Shown here: positions 1 through 5,825 of the stretch, in pieces
Layout: every line of letters starts with the position of its first letter
How positions within the stretch are numbered: the stretch's first letter is position 1
Source of the DNA: Flavobacteriaceae bacterium
GTDB taxonomy: Bacteria > Bacteroidota > Bacteroidia > Flavobacteriales > Flavobacteriaceae
Length of the DNA: 6,586 bases
Direction: 5' to 3'
Assembly (NCBI GenBank): GCA_027068695.1
Contig: JAMOMG010000287.1
Location: 1-6,586 of the forward strand
Made by a program: the position numbers and the translations under genes
Notes under the pieces: model-generated
The model's database searches: none
Seen by the model: only the letters and a program-made list of their open reading frames with translations
Told to the model about the DNA's origin: nothing

Positions 1-70
1 GTAATACTATTTAAAATTACATAAATATTTTAAGTTGACTCGTTGTCTATTAACATGAAATTTCATCAAT

Positions 71-180
71 CTGAGTGAATTTTAGCCTTTTTAGAATTAA
101 AATTAGTATCGAGAATAGAAATTTTATTTTGAAAAGCAGTTCTCGATACAATTTTCTATCGAAAATCACTCGACCTGACG
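71..180. repeat. REP/BIME-like pair of inverted hairpin repeats
   Basis: Two related sequences face each other in inverted orientation. Copy 1 is about 71-115 and copy 2 about 138-180 (read on the minus strand). They share, in order, the blocks GAGTGA, TTTT, AAAATT and GTATCGAGAA, and differ mainly in the centre. The last block makes a perfect 10-base inverted repeat between the copies (106-115 against 140-149, 24-base spacer). Each copy also has its own hairpin: 78-84 with 98-104 (7 pairs, 13-base loop) in copy 1, and 151-156 with 161-166 (6 pairs, TATC loop) in copy 2. This conserved-flank, variable-loop design fits a REP-type intergenic repeat in a BIME-like arrangement, lying in the usual place just after a gene. 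I recall similar CTCGATAC/CACTCGA repeats in Flavobacteriaceae genomes but cannot check copy number here. It might also help end or stabilise the rubrerythrin transcript, although neither hairpin is followed by a T tract. Confidence 0.6.
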
Positions 181-188
181 TTGAATTC

Positions 189-206
189 ATAATAATAATA
201 ATAATA
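189..206. repeat. ATA trinucleotide microsatellite (6 copies)
   Basis: Six perfect tandem ATA units lie between the REP-like element and the 3' end of the rubrerythrin gene, followed by ATATATAATG. The tract is non-coding. It may vary in copy number between strains, but no function is suggested by its position after a stop codon. Confidence 0.8.
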
Positions 207-249
207 TATAATGCACAAAGGGTTTTAAGTTACTATTTTTATATACTAA

Positions 250-828
250 TTAAATATTTTCTTCTCTAATTTGCATATAAGATTTTGGGTGCAAACAAGC
301 CGGGCAAACTTCTAAGGCTTTTTTACTTTCGTAAACATAGCCACAGTTTATGCATTTCCACCACACTTTTCCATCTTTCATAAAAACTTTATCTTCTGAA
401 ATATTTTGAAGTAATTTTAAATATATTCTTTCGTGTTCAGCTTCTACTCTAGCAATCATTCTGTAAGCTGTTGCTATTTTTGGAAACCCTTCTTCAGCAG
501 CTATTTCTGCAAATTGAGGATATAAATCTGTCCATTCTTCATTTTCACCCTCGGCTGCGGCTTTTAAATTCTCTTCAGTAGTTCCTATTAATCCTGCTGG
601 GTATGCTGCAGTAACTTCAACCATACCTCCTTCTAAAAATTTAAAAAAACGTTTGGCGTGTTGCTTTTCTTGATTGGCAGTTTCTTGAAAAATTCTTGAA
701 ATCTGCTCATAACCTTCTTTTTTAGCTACTTTTGAAAAAAATTCATACCTGTTTGTTGCTTGACTTTCACCTGCAAATGATTTCAATAAATTTTGCTCGG
801 TTCTTGTTCCTTTTAAGGATTTTTCCAT
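250..828 (-). CDS. Rubrerythrin (diiron, rubredoxin-type peroxide reductase)
   Basis: This is a complete 192-residue cytosolic rubrerythrin, the usual length for the classical two-domain form. Rubrerythrins reduce hydrogen peroxide to water with electrons delivered through the C-terminal iron site, protecting cells against oxidative stress. The ferritin-like four-helix domain covers about residues 5-145. Its diiron ligands are all present at the spacing of the Desulfovibrio vulgaris protein: E21, E54 and H57 (ExxH), E95 and E98 (ExxE), E129 and H132 (ExxH). The rubredoxin-like domain (about 153-190) has CxxCG at C159/C162 and CPAC at C175/C178, which bind one Fe(SCys)4 centre. The ATG at 828 is chosen because it gives the family's normal N-terminus; no Shine-Dalgarno is visible upstream, as expected in Bacteroidota. 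The gene stands alone: pheT lies 156 bases upstream on the same strand and a repeat lies downstream. No redox partner gene is adjacent. Regulation by a peroxide sensor is plausible but inferred only. Confidence 0.97.
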   Translation of the reverse strand: MEKSLKGTRTEQNLLKSFAGESQATNRYEFFSKVAKKEGYEQISRIFQETANQEKQHAKRFFKFLEGGMVEVTAAYPAGLIGTTEENLKAAAEGENEEWTDLYPQFAEIAAEEGFPKIATAYRMIARVEAEHERIYLKLLQNISEDKVFMKDGKVWWKCINCGYVYESKKALEVCPACLHPKSYMQIREENI

Positions 829-856
829 AATATTTACTTTAGATTATATGTTTACT

Positions 857-875
857 ACGGTATTTACAATGCCGT
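857..875. promoter_or_regulatory. Imperfect inverted repeat upstream of rubrerythrin (possible operator)
   Basis: The 19-base sequence ACGGTATTTACAATGCCGT has two 8-base arms around a TAC centre; seven of the eight positions are complementary and the eighth is T against G. It is centred about 38 bases before the rubrerythrin start and is notably GC-rich at its ends in an otherwise AT-rich gap. It could bind a dimeric repressor, or form a small hairpin in the leader RNA. It does not match the PerR or Fur box consensus that I know, so no regulator is named. Confidence 0.35.
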
Positions 876-911
876 TTTATTTACATATAAATATACTAAA
901 TATATGAACTC

Positions 912-924
912 ATTACGAAGTAAT
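912..924. promoter_or_regulatory. Perfect 5-base inverted repeat at the putative rubrerythrin transcription start
   Basis: ATTAC-GAA-GTAAT lies immediately downstream (minus-strand sense) of the candidate rubrerythrin -7 element. It would therefore cover the first transcribed bases, a position where a bound repressor would block initiation. A repeat this short arises easily by chance in AT-rich DNA, so the call is weak. Confidence 0.22.
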
Positions 925-929
925 TAAGA

Positions 930-937
930 CAAAATTA
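930..937 (-). promoter_or_regulatory. Candidate Bacteroidota -7 element for rubrerythrin
   Basis: On the minus strand this reads TAATTTTG, an exact match to the Bacteroidota -7 consensus TAnnTTTG. It would start transcription near 925 and give a leader of roughly 95 bases before the rubrerythrin ATG. No TTTG-like -33 element stands at the expected distance, so the assignment rests on the -7 match and on position between the pheT stop and the rubrerythrin start. A weaker alternative is a TATAAT-like sequence at 843-848 close to the ATG. Confidence 0.4.
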
Positions 938-984
938 TCGAATATTATCAACTGGTCTAAAAGAAGTTATTCTACATATAGATT

Positions 985-3411
985 CTAACGTAAAACAGCA
1001 CCAATATTTTTTTCAAATGTATGTTGTAACTTTTGCATTATTTTGTCTATCTGCTTATCGTTTAGTGTTTTATTTTTATCTTGAATTAAAAAACTAACAG
1101 CATAAGATTTTTTACCTTTTTCTAATTTATCACCCTCATAAACATCAAATAGATCAACTTCTCTTAAAAAGTTTTTTTCAGCTTGAAAAGCCAAATTATA
1201 AATTTCACTAAAAGTTACTTTTTCATCCACTAATAATGCAAAATCTCTTTTAACAGCTTGAAATTTTGATAATTCTGAAACTTTCACTTTAGATTTACCT
1301 CCAACTTTCAATATATTTCCCCAATTGAAATCAGCATATAAAACTTCCTGTTTTATACCAAATTCTTTTAAAATAGTATATTTAACTACTCCTATATCTA
1401 CCAATTTAGTTTTACCTAAGCTCAATGTAATTCCTTCTGAAAACACATCATTTTTAGTTAGTGTTGTTTTTGTTTTTTGAATACCTAAACGCTGTAATAG
1501 TGCTGTAACAATACCTTTGAGGTAGAAAAAATCAGACTTTTTCTGAGTTATATTCCAACCATCTTTTGTTCTTTTACCTGTTATAAAAAGTGTTAAATGT
1601 TTTTGTTCAGCATAACCACTTTCAAAATGGTGATATGTTTTACCGAATTCAAAGAATTTCAATGAATTATTCTTTCTATTAATATTGTAAATAACAGATT
1701 CTAACCCACTGAATAACAATGACTGACGCATTACACCTAAATCACTACTTAAAGGGTTTAACATAGCTACATTGTGTTCTTCTTTTAGCATTTCAGTTAA
1801 CGAAATATAATCAGATTTTGTTAATGAATTTGCCATAGTTTCGTTAAATCCTTGAGAAATCAATTGAGTTGCAACTATATTTTCAATTTTTATATCATTA
1901 AAATTTGAAAAAGAAATAGATGTATTTAACTTGTGTGAAAACTCTACATTATTATAGCCATACACTCGTAAAATTTCTTCAATTACATCAGCTTCTCTTG
2001 TTACATCAACTCTGTAAGAAGGTACTGTTAAGCCAATACCTCCATCAGTAACACTATTAAATTTAATATCTAATGAAGCTAAAATATTTTTTACTGTTTC
2101 TCTTGGTATTTCAGCACCAATTAAACGATCCATTTTTTCATAGGATAAAAATACTTGGTAATCTTCAATTTTAGTAGGATATAAATCAACAATCTCTGAC
2201 GAGACTTTTCCTCCTGCAACCTCTAAAATTAAGTTTGTCGCGCGTTTTAAAGCATATTTTGTAATGTTTGGGTCAATTCCTCTTTCAAACCTAAAAGAAG
2301 CATCCGTATTTAATGCATGTCTTTTTGCAGTTTTTCGAATGGTTACCGGATTAAAATAAGCACTTTCTAAAAAAATTGAAGTTGTATTATTTGTTACTCC
2401 TGAATCAAGTCCTCCAAATACACCCGCAATACATAAAGGTTCTTCATTTCCGTTACAAATCATTAAATCTTCCTCATGTAATAAACGTTCAACTCCATCA
2501 AGCGTTGTAAATTTAGTCCCGCTTGGTAGTGTTTTTACAATTATTTTATTTCCTTTTACTTTAGAAGCATCAAAAGCGTGTAAAGGTTGCCCTAATTCGT
2601 GTAACACATAATTAGTTACATCAACTATATTGTTTATAGGTGTTAAACCAATTGCCTTTAATTTGGTTTGAAGCCATTCGGGAGAATCTTTAACTGTTAC
2701 ATCTGAAATTGTAACTCCAACATAACGAGGTGCTTTATCTATATTTTCAACCTCTACATCAAATTTTAATGTTCTGTCATCTACCCTAAAATCACTCACA
2801 GAAGGTGAAATTAACTCCAAGGCAATTTCTTTATGCAACAAACCTGCTCTTAAATCTCTTGCTACACCAAAATGACTCATTGCATCAGCACGATTAGGAG
2901 TTAGTCCAATTTCAAAAACTTCATCAGATTCAATATTAAATACTTCAGCAGCTTTTGTACCAGCTTCAATAGCATCATCTAACACTAAAATTCCGTCATG
3001 ACTACTTCCCAAACCAAGTTCATCTTCGGCACAAATCATTCCTAAACTTTCTTCTCCTCGTATTTTACCTTTTTTAATTTTGAAGCCTTCTCCTTTTGCA
3101 TCATACAAGGTAGATCCAACAGTTACAACTGGTACTGTTTGTCCTGCAGCAACATTTGGAGCACCACAAACAATTTGTACTGGTTCTCCATTTCCTAAAT
3201 CTACTGTTGTAATTTTTAATCTATCTGCATTTGGGTGTTGTTCACAAGTTAACACCTTTCCTACAACAACTCCTTCCAAGCTTCCTTTTATAGACTCAAC
3301 AGTCTCAATTCCTTCAACCTCAAGTCCTAAATCGGTTAACAATTCACCAGTTTTTTCTGCTTCCCAGTCAATTTTTAAAAATTGTTTTAACCAATTGTAT
3401 GATATTTTCAT
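985..3411 (-). CDS. pheT: Phenylalanine--tRNA ligase beta subunit
   Basis: This complete 808-residue cytosolic protein is the beta subunit of the (alpha-beta)2 phenylalanyl-tRNA synthetase, which attaches phenylalanine to tRNA(Phe). The beta chain binds tRNA and hydrolyses mischarged Tyr-tRNA(Phe). Domains in order: N-terminal region (1-40); EMAP-type tRNA-binding OB fold (about 42-150, with GVVVGKVL and HPNADRLK); B3/B4 editing domain (about 210-395, with GQPLHAFD at 274-281 and FLESAYFNP at 347-355, containing the conserved H278 and E349, probable editing-site residues); B5 domain (about 405-475); catalytic-like core (about 480-695); and the C-terminal ferredoxin-fold anticodon-binding domain (about 714-808). 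D469, D475, E478 and E479 keep the spacing of the family's magnesium-binding residues shared with the alpha subunit. The length is normal and nothing is truncated. The alpha-subunit gene pheS is not adjacent. The ATG at 3411 gives the typical MKISYNWL start. AAAGG directly abuts this ATG, too close to act as a Shine-Dalgarno. No T-box or leader peptide fits in the short leader. Confidence 0.98.
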   Translation of the reverse strand: MKISYNWLKQFLKIDWEAEKTGELLTDLGLEVEGIETVESIKGSLEGVVVGKVLTCEQHPNADRLKITTVDLGNGEPVQIVCGAPNVAAGQTVPVVTVGSTLYDAKGEGFKIKKGKIRGEESLGMICAEDELGLGSSHDGILVLDDAIEAGTKAAEVFNIESDEVFEIGLTPNRADAMSHFGVARDLRAGLLHKEIALELISPSVSDFRVDDRTLKFDVEVENIDKAPRYVGVTISDVTVKDSPEWLQTKLKAIGLTPINNIVDVTNYVLHELGQPLHAFDASKVKGNKIIVKTLPSGTKFTTLDGVERLLHEEDLMICNGNEEPLCIAGVFGGLDSGVTNNTTSIFLESAYFNPVTIRKTAKRHALNTDASFRFERGIDPNITKYALKRATNLILEVAGGKVSSEIVDLYPTKIEDYQVFLSYEKMDRLIGAEIPRETVKNILASLDIKFNSVTDGGIGLTVPSYRVDVTREADVIEEILRVYGYNNVEFSHKLNTSISFSNFNDIKIENIVATQLISQGFNETMANSLTKSDYISLTEMLKEEHNVAMLNPLSSDLGVMRQSLLFSGLESVIYNINRKNNSLKFFEFGKTYHHFESGYAEQKHLTLFITGKRTKDGWNITQKKSDFFYLKGIVTALLQRLGIQKTKTTLTKNDVFSEGITLSLGKTKLVDIGVVKYTILKEFGIKQEVLYADFNWGNILKVGGKSKVKVSELSKFQAVKRDFALLVDEKVTFSEIYNLAFQAEKNFLREVDLFDVYEGDKLEKGKKSYAVSFLIQDKNKTLNDKQIDKIMQKLQHTFEKNIGAVLR

Positions 3412-3430
3412 CCTTTATACTTTTTTTCGA

Positions 3431-3442
3431 TTTGCAAAGATA
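3431..3442 (-). promoter_or_regulatory. pheT promoter -7 element, Bacteroidota type
   Basis: On the minus strand this reads TATCTTTGCAAA. Its first eight bases match TAnnTTTG exactly and have the common flavobacterial form TATCTTTG. It lies 24-31 bases before the pheT ATG, which predicts a leader of under 20 bases. A -33 TTTG is not obvious. The same 12 bases occur at the promoter of the methyltransferase gene at 5800-5811. Confidence 0.65.
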
Positions 3443-3487
3443 AAAAATAGAATTAAGTTGTTGAATTGTTTGACTGTTTATTTGTTA

Positions 3488-3604
3488 TTAAAGATTTTGA
3501 ATGATTCTTTTATTACAAATAGAACATCGTAGAATAAAGTAATCTTCTTTTATTTCAGAAATAGTCACGTCACTTTGTTCTTCTCTATAACGTGGGTATT
3601 TCAT
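3488..3604 (-). CDS. Possible small CxxC protein downstream of recG (38 aa, unrecognised)
   Basis: I do not recognise this ORF. It runs from an ATG at 3604 to a TAA, beginning 15 bases after the recG stop on the same strand and ending 76 bases before pheT, just upstream of the pheT promoter. An in-frame TAG precedes the ATG, so it cannot extend upstream. It starts MKYPRYREEQ, continues with a charged segment, then an apparent beta-type stretch DYFILRCSICNKRI carrying one CxxC (C27, C30), and ends soon after. Base use looks coding for a low-GC genome: G or C occupies 14 of 38 first, 11 of 38 second and 6 of 38 third positions. The single CxxC could be half of a zinc site completed by dimerisation, or a redox pair; this is inference. 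There is no signal peptide or membrane segment. A chance ORF of this length is possible in AT-rich DNA, so existence is uncertain. If real, it is probably co-transcribed with recG. Confidence 0.42.
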   Translation of the reverse strand: MKYPRYREEQSDVTISEIKEDYFILRCSICNKRIIQNL

Positions 3605-3612
3605 GATAACGT

Positions 3613-3629
3613 TTAGCTATTAGCTAATA
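3613..3629. repeat. Short tandem repeat and palindrome over the recG stop codon
   Basis: TTAGCTA is repeated twice in tandem (3613-3626), and TATTAGCTAATA (3618-3629) is a perfect 12-base palindrome. The recG stop codon lies within both. No T tract follows, so it is not a convincing terminator, and it may be coincidence. Confidence 0.35.
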
Positions 3630-5725
3630 TTTGACCAAATAGTACTATTTTTACTAAGCTCTTGATAGGCTTCTCTAATAAAAATATTTTCTGGAGCTTT
3701 TAATCTGGGATCAGTTGTTAGTAAATCAATTGCTGACTTTCTGGCTGTTTTCAATAACGGAGCATCTTTAACAATATCAGCAATTCGTAGGTTTAAAACA
3801 CCACTTTGTTGAGTGCCCATTAAATTCCCTGGGCCGCGTAATTTCAAATCTACTTCTGCAATTTTAAAACCATCACTAGTATTTACCATCGTTTCAAGTC
3901 TAGTTTTAGCATCTGAAGTCAATTTAAAACTTGTCATTAAAATACAAAAACTTTGTGTAGCCCCACGGCCAACTCTACCACGTAATTGGTGTAATTGAGA
4001 TAAACCAAAACGCTCTGCACTTTCAATCACCATAACGCTTGCATTGGGTATGTTTACACCTACTTCAATTACCGTAGTTGCAACCATTATTTGTGTTTCC
4101 CCTTTTATAAAACGTTGCATTTCAAACTCCTTATCTGCTGGTTTCATTTTTCCATGCACAATACTAATCTGATATTTAGGTAATGGGAATTCACGAGAAA
4201 TACTTTCGTAACCATCCATTAAATCTTTATAATCCATTGCTTCAGATTCATTTATTAATGGATACACAATATAAACCTGATGCCCTTTTGCTATTTCATC
4301 TTTTAAAAATTTAAAAACTGATAGTCGGTTAGCATCATATCTATGCGCTGTTTTCACTTCCTTTCTGCCCGGAGGTAATTCATCAATCACAGAAATGTCT
4401 AAATCGCCGTAAACACTCATAGCCAGTGTTCTAGGTATTGGCGTTGCAGTCATAACCAAAATATGAGGTGGTAATGTATTCTTTTCCCACAATTTTGATC
4501 GCTGAGCCACCCCAAAACGGTGTTGTTCATCAATAATAGCAATTCCTAAATTTTTAAATTTTACTTTATCTTCAATAAGCGCATGCGTACCAATTAAAAT
4601 GTTTAATTCACCTAATTCCAATTGATTATGAATAACTTTTCTATCTTTAGTTTTTACTGAACCTGTTAGTAATTTTATGGTGACATCCATACCTTCTAAA
4701 AGTTCTACTAACGAGTTATAGTGTTGCGTAGCTAAAATTTCAGTTGGTGCCATTAAAGCCGCCTGATAGCCATTATCTATGGCTATTAACATTGTTAATA
4801 AAGCAACAATTGTTTTTCCTGACCCTACATCACCTTGTAATAATCGATTCATTTGAGCATTTGAACCTAAATCTTTTCTAATTTCTTTTAAAACTTTTTT
4901 TTGTGCGTTCGTTAAATCAAATGGTAATTTGTTTTTATAAAAATTATTGAAATGTTCTCCTACTTTTTCAAAATTAAAACCTTTGATTTTTGCTTTTCTA
5001 ACAATTTTTTTTCTGATTAATTGTAACTGAATAAAAAATAGTTCTTCAAATTTTAATCGTTGCTGTGCCTTCGTTAATAAGCTTTGGTTTTTTGGAAAAT
5101 GAATGTTAAACAAGGCTTCGCTTTTAGAAATCAAACCTAATTTATCAATAATTGATTTTGAAAGTGTTTCTTTAAATTTTAACCCTAGCTCTTCAAATAA
5201 ATGTTGAATCATTTTTGAAACCAACCTATTTGAAACCCCTTTATTCGTTAGTTTTTCAGTAGAAGAATAAATTGGCTGCATGGCTGTTCTTAAACTTTTT
5301 TTATAGCTTTCAAGTAATTCCAATTCGGGGTGCGCCATTGAAAACACCCCATTAAAATAATTGACTTTACCAAAAATAACATACGGTATATTTATTTTTA
5401 AAGAATCTTTTATCCACTTAATTCCTCTAAACCAAACCAGTTCCATAAAACCAGTTTCATCTCTAAAAGTAGCAACTAATCTACTTCCTCTCTTTTGCTT
5501 GACAGTTTTAATATTGGTTATTTTTCCAATTAGTTGAATTTCTGAGGAATTTTGTTGCAACTGATTAATCTTAAAAAATTGTGTCCTGTCAATATATCTA
5601 TTAGGAAAAAAATGAAGCAAATCGTTAAAAGTATGTATTCCCAATTCTGTTTTTAACAAATCTGCTCGGTTAGGCCCAACACCTTTTAAATATGAAATTG
5701 AAGTATTTAAATTATATAATGGCAT
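3620..5725 (-). CDS. recG: ATP-dependent DNA helicase RecG
   Basis: This complete 701-residue protein is the superfamily 2 translocase that regresses stalled replication forks and remodels branched DNA, including Holliday junctions, D-loops and R-loops. It acts on chromosomal DNA in the cytoplasm. The length is normal (the E. coli protein is 693). The N-terminal part has a helix-hairpin-like GVGPNRADLL (15-24) and a wedge OB fold (about 60-140) that splits the fork. Helicase motifs follow: Walker A GDVGSGKT (298-305), motif Ia APTEILATQH (326-335), motif II DEQH (399-402), motif III TATP (426-429), motif V around TTVIEVGVNIPNA (550-562), and motif VI QLHQLRGRVGRG (577-588). The C-terminal translocation (TRG) signature is GFKIAEVDLKLRGPGNLMG (619-637). 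No key residue is missing. The ATG at 5725 gives the usual MPLYNLNTSISYLKG start and has no Shine-Dalgarno. The gene is divergent from the methyltransferase gene and may be co-transcribed with a small ORF 15 bases downstream. Confidence 0.98.
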   Translation of the reverse strand: MPLYNLNTSISYLKGVGPNRADLLKTELGIHTFNDLLHFFPNRYIDRTQFFKINQLQQNSSEIQLIGKITNIKTVKQKRGSRLVATFRDETGFMELVWFRGIKWIKDSLKINIPYVIFGKVNYFNGVFSMAHPELELLESYKKSLRTAMQPIYSSTEKLTNKGVSNRLVSKMIQHLFEELGLKFKETLSKSIIDKLGLISKSEALFNIHFPKNQSLLTKAQQRLKFEELFFIQLQLIRKKIVRKAKIKGFNFEKVGEHFNNFYKNKLPFDLTNAQKKVLKEIRKDLGSNAQMNRLLQGDVGSGKTIVALLTMLIAIDNGYQAALMAPTEILATQHYNSLVELLEGMDVTIKLLTGSVKTKDRKVIHNQLELGELNILIGTHALIEDKVKFKNLGIAIIDEQHRFGVAQRSKLWEKNTLPPHILVMTATPIPRTLAMSVYGDLDISVIDELPPGRKEVKTAHRYDANRLSVFKFLKDEIAKGHQVYIVYPLINESEAMDYKDLMDGYESISREFPLPKYQISIVHGKMKPADKEFEMQRFIKGETQIMVATTVIEVGVNIPNASVMVIESAERFGLSQLHQLRGRVGRGATQSFCILMTSFKLTSDAKTRLETMVNTSDGFKIAEVDLKLRGPGNLMGTQQSGVLNLRIADIVKDAPLLKTARKSAIDLLTTDPRLKAPENIFIREAYQELSKNSTIWSNIS

Positions 5726-5775
5726 TCATTTTATTTAAACACGAAGGTAATAATTCAAACAGCAATAAACAATTA

Positions 5776-5783
5776 CAAATTTA
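5776..5783 (-). promoter_or_regulatory. Candidate recG promoter -7 element
   Basis: On the minus strand this reads TAAATTTG, matching TAnnTTTG. It would start recG transcription near 5771 and give a leader of about 46 bases. A TTTG at 5808-5811 on the same strand could serve as the -33 element, but the 24-base spacing is longer than usual. A second minus-strand match, TAAGTTTG (5808-5815), is a possible alternative. Confidence 0.45.
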
Positions 5784-5799
5784 GTAGTTACAAATTACG

Positions 5800-5807
5800 T
5801 ATCTTTG
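5800..5807 (+). promoter_or_regulatory. Promoter -7 element of the methyltransferase gene
   Basis: TATCTTTG matches the Bacteroidota consensus TAnnTTTG exactly. It ends 18 bases before the ATG at 5826, implying a leader of about 13 bases and initiation without a Shine-Dalgarno. The region where a -33 TTTG should lie has only TTTA at 5780-5783 (16-base spacing) and coincides with the candidate recG promoter on the other strand. Confidence 0.6.
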
Positions 5808-5825
5808 CAAACTTAAATTTTTCAA

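Noticed and set aside
55..66. Perfect palindrome ATGAAATTTCAT
   Set aside because: A 12-base AT-rich palindrome with no gene or promoter placed to use it is readily explained by chance.
75..269. Plus-strand 64-codon ORF
   Set aside because: It runs through the REP-like hairpins and the ATA repeat, giving an isoleucine run, and overlaps the end of rubrerythrin; its translation looks like non-coding AT-rich sequence.
829..984. Possible intrinsic terminator for pheT
   Set aside because: No GC-rich stem followed by a T tract was found on the minus strand in this gap; the small hairpins present are better considered as leader or operator elements.
3412..3430. AAAGG next to the pheT start as a Shine-Dalgarno
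   Set aside because: It touches the ATG with no spacer, so it cannot pair productively with the ribosome, and Bacteroidota generally do not rely on such sites.
3080..3532. Plus-strand 150-codon ORF
   Set aside because: It lies mostly antisense to the well-supported pheT 5' end and crosses the pheT promoter; the product has no recognisable domain.
3813..3998. Plus-strand 61-codon ORF
   Set aside because: It is entirely antisense to the conserved 3' part of recG.
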